A DNA stretch of 64,000 nucleotides. Origin: Tricholoma matsutake (taxonomy: Eukaryota; Basidiomycota; Agaricomycetes; Agaricales; Tricholomataceae). A program made the translations under genes and the position numbers. Below the pieces are notes generated by a model. That model saw only the letters and a program-made list of their open reading frames with translations, was not told the origin of the DNA and did no database searches. Position 1 is the stretch's first letter. The number at the start of each line of letters is the position of its first letter. Location of the stretch: the NCBI GenBank assembly GCA_026075535.2, contig AP026548.1, positions 2,728,001 through 2,792,000 of the forward strand, in the 5' to 3' direction. This document shows, in pieces, positions 24,542 through 35,297 of this stretch.

Positions 24542-26451
24542 CGGTCACTATAGGCAGTGGTGGTGGACATGAGCGGTGTCCTGGGAATGGATCTGAGGGA
24601 GCTGGAAGGAGTTTGATGACATGGAAGACTGGGTGGAGTCTGGACATGGAGGCTGGGAGGTGCAGATGATAGGCATGTGTTCCAACACACTTGACAATGG
24701 GAAAAGGTCCCAGGAAGCAATGGGCAAGTTTCTTGGATGGACACATGGTGGAGATGTCACTGGAGTCAAGATAAATTCAATCACCAATCTTGTACTGAGG
24801 GGCCAGAGAATGGCGTTGATTGTAAAAGTGCGCCATGTCATCCTTTGCCTTTGCTAAGGCTGCCTTTGCCTCCTCCAAGCTATCCCTCATGCATTCTGTG
24901 AGCTCATTCACCATCTCAATGTGTGAGGGAGTTTGGAAAGGTTTGAATCCTATGCATGGATGCCATCCAGTGTCTAAGAGGAAAGGGGTCTGTTGAGTGG
25001 AAGCATGGACGTGGTTATTGTATCCAAACTTGGCCAAGGGGAGAAGATCATCCCAATTGTCCTGGCACTCATTGACAAAGATGCAGATGTACTGCTCCAG
25101 TTCCTGGTTGACTCACTCAGTCTGGCCATCAGTTTGTGGGTGATAGGCAGTTGAAGCAAGAAGTTTGATCCCCAGAAGTCAGTACAGCTTGCAAGTGAAC
25201 TCTGCCACAAACTGAGGGCCACAGTCAGAAAGGAAGGCACCAGGAAGTCCATGTAATCTCCACACATGGTGGAGATAGAGTCAGGTGGCACCCAGGGCAC
25301 TGACAGTGGTGTGAGTGGGGATAAAGTGAGCATGTTTCCCCACTGAATCAACTGTGCACATCACCGCATCAAACACATTCGACTCTGGCAACTCCACCAC
25401 ACACAAAGTCAACACTGACAACATCCCAATGACTCTCTGGAACAGGAAGAGGGTGTAGCTCACCAATGGGTTTGTGATGAGGAATCTTGGTGTGTAAGCA
25501 AAGGTCACAAGTATGACAATACTGACCAATGAGCCATGGCATTTGTGGCCACCAATAATTCCATGAGGTGAGCTCCAAGGTCTTCCAGCATCCAGGATGA
25601 CCAGCAATCTGTGAGTCATGGTATTGGGATATGATGTGCCGGCAAAGGTCTGGGTCATTGGGGACATAGATGTGATCCCTGAAATACAACAAGTCCTCAT
25701 TTTCAGCCCACTCTGCTGCACGCAAGGAAAGGGTGGATTCCTTTCTCAGTTCCTTAACATCTTGGGCAACAACATCCTCGTGTAAACCACTACAGTTTGT
25801 GTGATGAATGTCACATAGGATGTCCCACTCCTCACCCTGGGTTGTGATGCCTTCCAGTGCCTGAATGGTGAACAGGTCTGGCTGCAACAACACAATGTTT
25901 TGATTGTCATCACTGCCATTCCCATGGTCTGCACATCAGGAGAGGGCATCAGTCTTCCCCATGCTGCGACCTGGATGGTGGTGCAAGGAGAAGTCAAATC
26001 TGGATAGATACAGGGACCAACGAGCTTGATGATGATTCAATTTCTTGGCCATTATAAAGTACTCAAGATTCTTGTGATCTGTCCACATTTCCACCTTGTG
26101 TTGGGCACCCTCGAGGAAGTGTCACCACTCCTTGAGCACACACATTATTGCCAACATCTCCTTGTCATGGATCTCATAGTTTCGCTCTACAGCACTAAGG
26201 CTTTTGGAGTAGAATGCAACAGGATGCCACTTCTGGTCCTCCAGAGACTGCTGAGACAACATGGTGCCCATCACAAAGTCAGAACTGTTGGCTTCTACAC
26301 AAAAAGGGTGCAAATCATCAGCAAAGCTAAGAATGGGAGTGGAAGTGACCATCTCATTAAGCTTTTTGAACGCCTCCTGTTGTGCATTATTCCACCTCCA
26401 TGCCTTCTTTCCTGTCAAGTCGAACAGTGGTTGTGCATGATATGAGAAATC

Positions 26452-27035
26452 TGTCAAGACTGATTCTCTTGACTGGATTTCTGATCATTTTCCGCCCCCC
26501 TTCCTGGCCGCCTTGCATCACAGCCCACCTCCTATCAGCAGCACTGCCTAGAGGCAAAATTCCCTCATTTCCAATTAGGTGAAACAGTTTCAGGATTTGC
26601 CTTGGAAGCCAGTTTTCATATTAACCACAGCCTCGGAAACTCTGACTTTAGTATTTAAGCTAGCTACTTTCATTTTGTATCGCCAGTTTGTAAATCAACC
26701 AAGTCTCCCACTTAATCTTATCCTCTTTAAACTCCAATTATGTTCTTAAGTCATTCTCAAACTCTTACTCGTCCTCTCCAGAAATTCTCTGGACCTCTGG
26801 TCATCTTCCTTACCCTCACCTTGAAATTAGGACACTTGATGAGGAGAAGGGCACAACTTCTTATAAGTTGAAGCCAAGTCCTTTCTGCTCCCCCCACTTG
26901 GTACAACACATCAAGTAAACCCTGCCCTGGATTTCCATAGGATTCCCTGTCTTACTCGATCCATCCACTACAACTTCTATCATCTGGGTACGACTGGAAT
27001 TCTGATGACTTCCCCTTCAAGTTCAGTACTTAACA
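26452..27035. repeat. Solo LTR of another retrotransposon family
   Basis: Starts TGTCAAGACTG and ends CAGTACTTAACA (TG..CA), flanked by perfect AAATC duplications at 26447-26451 and 27036-27040 inside copy B pol. Sequence near 41000-41109 resembles its last 100 bases, so the family occurs at least twice in the window. Confidence 0.8.
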
Positions 27036-28101
27036 AAATCCTTGATAAAATGCCAATAGAAATTGATGAAGTCCAGGAAAGACTGCACCTCTTTCTTGTT
27101 TGTAGGCATTGGCCAAGCCATGACCACATTCACCTTGATAGGATCCATCTCCACCTGACCCTCTGAGATAATCAGGCTGAGGTACTCAGTCTTGGTCTTC
27201 TCAAACTCACACTTGTCCTGATGAATATAGAGTTTGTACTGTCAAAGTTGTTCCAGGATGAGGTGCATGATGTGATGGTGCTCTTCAACCATGCAAGTGA
27301 AGATGAGGATGTCATCGAGATAGATACAAACAATGCCTTCGAGGATGAGGTCATGGAAGATGTCGTTCATCATGGTATGAAAGGTGGCAGGACTATTAGT
27401 AAGGCCAAAGAACATGACAAGTGGTTCAAATGGTATGAAAGGCTGCCTTCCACTCATCTCCCTCCTTTATTCTCACATTATTGTAACCCCAATGGACATT
27501 GAGCTTGGTGAAGTATTGGGCACCATGGAGCTGGTTCACAAGTTTGGAGATGAGAGGTAATGGGTAGCAATTTTTGACTGTGATGTCATTGAGCCTTCTG
27601 TAGTCTTGAACTGGTCAAAGTGAGCCATCCTTCTTCTTGACAAAGAAAAAGGGAGAGGCCATGGGTGACTTTGATAGTCAAATATGTCCAGAGGCCAGGT
27701 GCTCATTGATGAACTGGTCAAGCTGTCACTGTTCTTCAGGAGAGAGAGGATAGACCTTGCAGGATGAAGGGGTTGCACCGGGGGTGAGTTTAATCGCATG
27801 ATCCCATGGCTTGCATGCAGGGAGACAGTCAAACAATTCCTTGGAGAACATGTCCCTGAACTCATGGAGATGAGGAAGCAAGGAATCAGTAGAGGATTTA
27901 GCAGCATTATTTTTGTGGAAGGCCATTGGGATATGTTTGATGTAGCACACACCTTGTGTGATGGACAAATCACAGTGTAGAAGATCCAATCACCTTCCTC
28001 CACTTCCTCTGGCTCCTCCTCATCATCATCTGAGTCCAGCATCAGATCAGGAACCCCCTCTAACACCACCTCAGGCACAGGCAGGGGTCCAGCATGACAC
28101 T

Positions 28102-29289
28102 CATTGATGATACTCAACCCGGGAAAACCACCAAAACTTCCGATGATATTTACACAAGTCAGAGGAAGGATATGAGGCATTCTGAATGTTCGTGGTCTGA
28201 CCAAAGGGAAGACAACTAGTTGGTACTAGTCATAAAGGTAGTTCTATAAGAGAGGAAGGTGTTTGGCATGGTCCGATGGAGTATCGATTGATATCGAAGA
28301 GGATCGATGAGATTGATGATGAATGATGTTTATAGTCAAGGATTTATGTGTGAATTCTAAGGACTTTTTGGTGGATCGATAGTATACGAAGGTTATAGCC
28401 AATGGCTAGGAAGTGTTGGAGTGGTTACTAATGCTAACAATAAGAGGATTGAAAGTTGATCGAGGACGACGATGGTTGCAGAGGTTTCTCGTTGATTGAG
28501 AAAACTCATAGAAGTTTAGATTGTTTAGAGGGTAGATCGGATTCTTAGAACTTTATACAAGGTGATATGTGAAGATGATTTCTTGTATTCCCAAGTAGAT
28601 ACTACAGAGTTTTATATGTTTTAAGAGAAACTTCCTAAAATGGTATAAGAAACATGTGTAAGATCATGAGGCAAAAGATATGAGTTAAAACATGAGGCCA
28701 AAATGAGACTGGGATCCAAACAAGAAAGAGATATATCATATGACGAAGGAGTAATAAAGGGAAAGAACTAAAAGGAGACTGTCCTTTGTGTATAAACTGC
28801 GCTAAGTGTCGCAATAATCCATCCAGCGGGTTCTGTATGTGATAGGGACTTGGAATGAGGCTAGGGTGTAACACAGGTCACACCACAGGTAAGATTTTCC
28901 CCCACTGCACCCATACCTGTCAAAACCGCACCTGTTTGAACACCGCAACCACGGTGCTGGTTTTTTACCATGGTTATTTTGAGAACACCACAGGTCTGAT
29001 TCACCACGGTAACTACCTGCCATTTTATAGTGTGTAATTGACAGTTTAAGTATAGAGTAATACAATACAAGTGTCTACAAAGTTTTTCGCACCATTGTGA
29101 AGGGGGATTTGGTTTATTGCCTTTTTGGGACTACTTGGTTCAACCTGGTCTCTGGTGCATAGCTCTTCCTCCATCACTCTCCACCTCTATATGCATCCAT
29201 TTACATACTGCTTTGGCTCCAAGGGGTGTCCAAGCCCAGTAGATGGTGCCCTGACTCACACTGCTCACATTGAAGTACAGTAAATGAGC
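28102..29289. other. AT-rich region of unknown origin
   Basis: Begins exactly where copy B homology ends. No coding potential was recognised. At 28860-29030 the words ACCACAGGT and ACCTGTGGT and their variants (ACCGCACC, CCACGGT) cluster in both orientations, possibly a small degraded MITE. Confidence 0.35.
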
Positions 29290-29900
29290 TTTTTGGGTAA
29301 ACTAGGAGGAAGATCTGCATACCAAAAAAGAACGATTAAGTAATTCACCTAAAGCTTTGGGGAGTGTGTATATATACTATATATAATGTAAAATACAAAT
29401 GTTTGAAAGGATCCGTTGAGGCATTGTGGAAATATAGTGGGATGAGTTTTTAGGTAAACTAGGAGGAAGGGGTGCATACCAAAAAAGAACGGTTAAGTCG
29501 TTCAACTAATGCTTAGGGGAGGGTGCATATATACTATATATAATGTAAAATACAAGTTTGAGAAAGGATCCGTTGAGGCATTGTGGAAATATGGTGGGAT
29601 GGGTTTCTTAGGTAAACTAGGAGGAAGGGGTGCATACCAAAAAGGAACATTTACATCGCTCAACTGATGCTTAAGGGAGGGTGTATATATACTATATGTG
29701 ATGTAAAATCCAAATTTGCGAAAGGATCTGTTGAGGAATTGTGGAAATATGGTGGGATGGGTTTCTTAGGTAAACTAGGAGGAAGGGGTGCATCCAAAAA
29801 AGGAACAGTTGGGTTATTCAACTAATTCTTTGGGAAGAGTGTAGATATACTATATGCAATGTAGAATACCAATTTGCAAGGGGAATAAATACCTAATTAT
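29290..29900. repeat. 158-bp tandem repeat, nearly four copies
   Basis: The phrase GTAAACTAGGAGGAAG recurs at 29297, 29454, 29612 and 29770, giving a period of 157-158 bases. Each unit also carries GGATC(C/T)GTTGAGG and a TATATATACTATAT motif. It abuts the 5' side of the copia remnant. Confidence 0.85.
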
Positions 29901-29921
29901 TGAGATAGAGCAAAACAACCT

Positions 29922-32900
29922 TTGGCCCACAAAATCCCTCATATCTTTGCAAATACTCTACCATGTAGGCTAAATATTGGATCATTTGGAAGTGGAAATA
30001 TGGTCCTTAACACAACTGCTACTAGTGCCTTGATGTTTAAACATGTCAAGGACTCCATTGTCGCAGAAGCCTCAAGGCACACAGCAGTAGGAAAGCCCGC
30101 TGGCCAGCCTCAGGCCAACAAACTTTCCGCTGTCAAATGCAAAGGGGGAAACCCCAAATGGCAGCCCAAAGAAGGGCAAAACAACAATGGAGATTCATCC
30201 TGAAAACGTGGATGACGTGGGGACAGAAAGACTAAGGAGGAAAAGCCTAAAGAGAAACATACCCACCTCGCCTCCAGCGCCTTTACCACCATAAATGGTA
30301 ATGGCACCATCATACTGCCAATGCTGCTCATTCAGTGCATTGAAAAGCGCAAACATACTCCACAAGGGATCCTCGCCGCCGACTGCCTGCACAGGCATAT
30401 ACGGGTGCAGCCTCTACCTCTCGTTTGGTCTACGCCAAATATCAGCAAGCTCAAGACACCCTCGAGCAAATGCAACTTCTGCACACAGCGAAAAATCTGT
30501 GACCGCTGGAAGAGCACCTAATGGTGCAAGAAGGTAAGAGGAGGAGGATCGAACCAGAACCAAGGATTGCCGAGGTAGAAGACGACATCGTCTCCCTTGG
30601 ATTGGAACCTCTGGTTTCTGATGAGGAAGTGTGGAAAGCCATCGATGAGATGCTTGTCGATGAACCCCTTGAAATGGGAGCATATGATGGTAGGTCAGTC
30701 CTTTTCCCTGCCACAAGCACAAAGATTGATATTCCTATGAAAACAGTGAACTTTTCATGTGAAATTTTACCGCTATTAAATTTATCATGGAATTATTTAG
30801 ATCTTAATATATGTGTTATGTGTGCAAATGGAAATTGTAAGAAAGGTGCAGACTGGATCATGGATTCAGGCACATCAAAACACTTCACTGGTGAAATGAA
30901 AGATTTCACTTCCTATGAGCCTTTACCGAGAAAGGACTCTACCTTGGTCCAAACAGCCACAGGTACTACTCATATAGTAGGAAAAGGAGCAGTCTTCATT
31001 AAACATCAGGTAGTATGTCATGGGAAGTCAGAGATGCATGAAACACAATTATACCCCATCTACTACATACCCGACATTAATACTCAATTAATGTCAATGG
31101 GCGTCTTCTTACAAGATGGAAGTGATGTGCGTGGTTCCTCCACACACATTTCATTCATCGAGAAAGGAAACCCAATTATGCATTGTGTCCCTCTTAGGAG
31201 AAGTGACATGATTTATTGGGCTTGGACTCATATAATGAGCACCAAAAAGGTCAATGTCGCGACCATTCATGTTGCTGACTACTTGACTTGGCATAGGCAA
31301 CTTGGACACCCATCCAAGGAGGCGCTAGGGAAAATGCCTAATAGCACCATCAAATTCCTGAGGAATTTAATTATTCCTAAAGACAAAATTATATGTCCAG
31401 GGTGTGCTGAAGGGAAAATGACATCAAAATCTTTTCCTGAATCAAATTCACATGCTGAGAAACCCTTTGAATTAATACATTCCAATCTAAAAGAACTCCC
31501 AGTACTATCGTACCACAAACATAAATACTTTATTGTATTTCTGGATGACAAGACATCACATATCTGGGTCCAGTGCCTTAGAAAGAAGTCTGATGCTGCT
31601 GCAGTGATTAGACAATTTCAGGCAATGGCTTTGACCCAGTATGGCGCTACAATCAAGCGCTGGCGTGTTGATCCAGGGGGGGAGTTCAAAGATTGTGAGC
31701 TACAAAATATGCTCAAGGATTTTGGCATCAAAATAGAGATGTCTGCACCCCACATTCACCAACAGAACGGGTGCACAGAGCACGCCATAAGGACAATAAT
31801 GGAAAAGTCGCAAACCCTGCAATTTACTGCTTGTCTACCACAATCATGGTGGGAATTTTGCATTGAACATGCAACACACCTATACAACCAAACCCCAATA
31901 AGGCACCTGAAATGGCTGACACCTTTTGAGGACCTGACAAAGGTATGCCCAGATCTAAACAATCTGAAGGTCTTTGGTTGCGGTGCTTATGTCTATCTAC
32001 CCAAGGAAAAACGTCCAACCACATTATCTCCTCGATCGGAGTTAATGATGTACCTTGGATTAGAAGATGGCATTAAAGCATACCATTTCATGCGACTTAG
32101 TGGTGCAATATTCATTGGTGCTACGGCACTATTTGATGAAACAATGTCCTGGAGCTAAAACTCCTGCCAAGACAGACCTTGGTGATTTTCCACCTCCAGA
32201 ACCAGAAGATGATGACCACTCATCTGGAACAGATGGCGATGATTCTATACCGCGACAAAATCTGCCCCTTCCTCCATCATCGGAAGATGATGATGATGAT
32301 GTACCAAGTGAGCAAAAGGCGCATGACGATGTGACTGATGCTCCTCCTCCACTGCCTCCAGTTACCACTGAGGACTTTTGTCCAAGACGTGAAGATCAAC
32401 AGGAATGGCAGCAATTGCCCCATCAATCAGGCAGGCAGAGGAACATCCCAAACCGTCCCTGCAATACCTATGGAGAAAAGCGACTCCCCTCTGACATAGA
32501 GAGAGACATTGCGCGTGATCGATATTGGAAGAGATCTGTGGGTCAAGATTTGGATCATAACCAAACACAACCATGACCTCAACAGCAAGAACTGGTCACT
32601 GGACTGAGTTCGGCACCCCATGAGAGTGTGCCCGATTCCAATAATCAAGAACATGATCACCCAATGGGGGAACCGGACAAAGCAGGTTATATTAAAAAGA
32701 TAACCAAGGAAGGTGGAGATAAGCTGATCCGCTGGCTGTTGTCAAAAGCAGTCACACCATCGAGTGGAATAAGCCAAGTTCCAAACCAATTTTGTGATAT
32801 TGCGCGCCTACCACAGCAGCAGCAACTTGAGTGGAAACAGGCTTGTTGTGAAGAATTAGAGGCTCTTCGCAAGCGACAAGTCTATGACATTGTCGATCTT

Positions 32901-34331
32901 GCACATGATCAAAAAACAATCAAAAATAGATGGGTTTTCTCCATGAAATTGGACGGAAGAAAACGAGCCAGACTCATGGCCAAAGGCTTTTCACAAGTTG
33001 AAGGCATTGACTTTGATGAGATTTTCTCACCAGTAGTCTGCTACGAGACCATATGCCTCATGTTTGCACTTGCATCTCTAGAAGGCATGTATATGACCAG
33101 TCTAGATGTAAAAACTGCATTTTTATACGGCAAACTAGAAGAGGAGATCTATATGGATCAACCCGAGGGTTTCAGACTCGAGGGAAAAGAGCGCAAAGTA
33201 ATGTGCTTACACCGAGCATTGTATGGCCTTAAACAGGCCTCACTAGCATGGTGGAAAGAGCTAGAGGCATTTATGCGCACCATTGGGTTTGTGCATGCCA
33301 GCTCCGATGCCGGCATTTTCATACACAAGGATCCTAAGACAGGCAGCATTGTTATTGCGCTGGTCTATGTAGATGATGGCTTGTTCATGGGGAAGAACAA
33401 GAAACTTGTGGATGAAAAGAAGAATGCTTGTTTGAAGCATTGGAAATGCCGTAGTACTGAAAAAGTCACGGAATTCTTGGGCATGCACATCACCCAGACT
33501 GCAAGCAAAGTCAAACTCGATCAAACTGAATATCTCGCCAAAGTGCTTGAGAGGTTCGAGATGACAAATGCCAAAGCTGCCCCCACTCCCCTCCCGACTG
33601 GTTACAAACTGTTGGAAAACACAGCGACGCCAAATGTGGCACTTAGATCGAAATATCAATCTGTGATTGGATCTTTATTGTATCTGATGCTTGGAACGCA
33701 ACCTGATATTGCTTATGTGGTAATCAAGATGTTGCAATTCTCAGCTAATCCCAGCCAAGAACATCTAGACAAAGCAATGTACATCATGCGCTATCTGGTG
33801 GGAACTCAGAAATATAATATAGTCCACGATGGAGAGAAATCTGAAGGGCTACAGGCCTTTAAGATTCTGATTGGGCAGCTGACACTGTCAAGCGCCAATC
33901 TACAATGGGTTACTTTGCTACTCTAGTGAGTGGCATTGTGTGCTGGCAGTCCCATTTACAAAAAACTGTAGCACTGTCATCCACAGAAGCCGAGTATATG
34001 GCTCTCTCCGACACTTGTCGACAGATAGTGTGGATAGAGTCCTTAATCCAGGAACTTGGATATATACTGAAGCATGTACCAATCTGCGCTGATAATCAGG
34101 GATCCATCTTTATCGGATCAAATCCAGTTCAGGAAAGAAGGACCAAACATATAGACATTCGCTACCACTATACCTGTGAATGCATAGAAAATGACAAAGT
34201 CACAGTCATTTTCATTTCTGGAAGTGATAATCCAGCTGACATGTTCACAAAGAACCTTGGCGCCATCCTATTCAGGAAATTTAGAGACTCTCTCGGAATT
34301 ACTTTCGAGATTCAAACTTAGCTGCTTAGGG
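29922..34331 (+). pseudogene. Ty1/copia element coding region, frameshifted
   Basis: Plus-strand order is as follows. A gag tail (29922 to about 30520) has KLSAVKCKGGNPKWQPKEG. The 30521-32158 frame carries the protease (WIMDSGTSKHFTG, about 30853), the pre-integrase HRQLGHPSKEAL and the integrase core. A linker follows (32067-32576). RT (32628-33926) has WVFSMKLDGRKRARLMAKGF, SLDVKTAFLYGKL and the YVDD box (about 33370). RNase H runs to 34321, with ALSSTEAEYMAL and DMFTKNLGAI. At least two frame changes break pol: between integrase and RT, and near 33860 where DSDWAAD begins. The first integrase catalytic Asp is Asn (IHSNL, codon 31484-31486). No 5' LTR was found, so the 5' end is truncated. 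Confidence 0.8.
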
Positions 34332-34500
34332 TGTTGAAATTAAACTCCTGAGATACATGCAGCATACACATGTTACTGTGCTTACTGCACATACATGTGG
34401 TAAACACATTCCCAAGTCATGTGACATCCTTATTATTATGTATATAAGGAGAACCTGTACCGTAGTAGGAATACAGTGTTCTTACCTCTGCTAAACCCTA
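34332..34500 (+). repeat. 3' LTR of the copia element, interrupted by gypsy copy C
   Basis: Starts TGTTGAAATTAAAC eleven bases after the RNase H stop codon. Contains a TATA-like motif (TGTATATAAGG, about 34439). Copy C enters at 34501; the remainder should resume at 40919 (CCCTAGCTGTAAG..), but its end is not defined. Confidence 0.55.
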
Positions 34501-34509
34501 TATAAGGGC

Positions 34510-34934
34510 TATAAGGGCAACCTAAGCCTCTAGCAAAGGGAAATCCGAAGTTAAAATTATACTACATAATACAGGCATTGGGGGCGCACCTAGCAAAGGG
34601 AAATCCGAAGAGAAAACTCTAAGGATCCCCTTGCTGATGCCCAGTATATGTGAAGACGACAAAAATCAAATATAACCTAAAAATAGAAAAAGGCGGAGAT
34701 AGGCGGATCAAGGCCGCCGAATGACATCATACCAAGGGGTATGTGTCGGAAGGGGTACTGCGCCTCTAAATATAAAAGTGTCAACATATACAAACATGAT
34801 AGCAAGGGAAAATTAGTAATAAAATCCGGAAAAATCATAGAAAATGAAGAATAGAAGGAAATGAGATGGGAAAAAATATGGGACGAACATAAAAAATAGG
34901 AAAAACACACAGGGCACCCCCTTAGTCCCCTTAC
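34510..34934 (-). repeat. Outer LTR of copy C
   Basis: Complete LTR of the copy E family (TATAAGGGC..CCTTACA), immediately followed by a second LTR. Confidence 0.8.
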
Positions 34935-35297
34935 AAGGGCAACCTAAGCCTCTAGCAAAGGGAAATCCGAAGAGAAAACTCTAAGGATCCCCTTGCTGAT
35001 GCCCAGTATATGTGAAGATGACAAAAATCAAATATAATCTAAAAATAGAAAAAGGCGGAGATAGGTGGATCAAGGCCACCGAATGACATCATACCAAGGG
35101 GTATGTGTCGGAAGGGGTCCTCTGCCTCTAAATATAAAAGTGTCAACATGTACAAACATGATAGCAAGGGAAAATTAGTAATAAAATCCGGAAAAATCAT
35201 AGAAAATGAAGAATAGAAGGAAATGAGGTGGGGAAAAATATAGGACAAACATAAAAAATAGGAAAAACACACAGGGCACCCCCCTAGTCCCCTTACA
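34935..35297 (-). repeat. Inner 3' LTR of copy C with an internal deletion
   Basis: Lacks about 64 bases between the two copies of CTAGCAAAGGGAAATCCGAAG that every LTR of this family contains. Recombination between these short direct repeats explains it. Confidence 0.75.

Larger units (their letters stand above)
16510..28101 (-). mobile_element. Gypsy/chromovirus copy B (nested, 5' part missing)
   Basis: Copy B is scattered over this span on the minus strand: 3' LTR 16510-16950, end of pol 16951-17038, chromodomain piece 18323-18497, integrase to RT thumb 24542-26451, and RT to the protease-RT linker 27036-28101. Insertions between the pieces are a solo LTR (17039-18322), copy A (18498-24541) and a foreign solo LTR (26452-27035). 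Each is bounded by a 5-bp duplication, so the order of events can be read. At 28101 homology stops abruptly; protease, gag and the 5' LTR are absent. It shares with copy A a 4-bp insertion after the first integrase catalytic motif (VDFV, near 25400) that shifts the frame. Many stops, mostly at former CGA codons. Confidence 0.8.

Noticed and set aside
28860..29030. Small MITE with ACCACAGGT motifs
   Set aside because: Inverted words are present, but no consistent terminal repeats or target duplication could be defined.
34485..34520. Telomere-like CCCTA repeats
   Set aside because: Only single CCCTA words occur; they are the target duplication of gypsy copy C.
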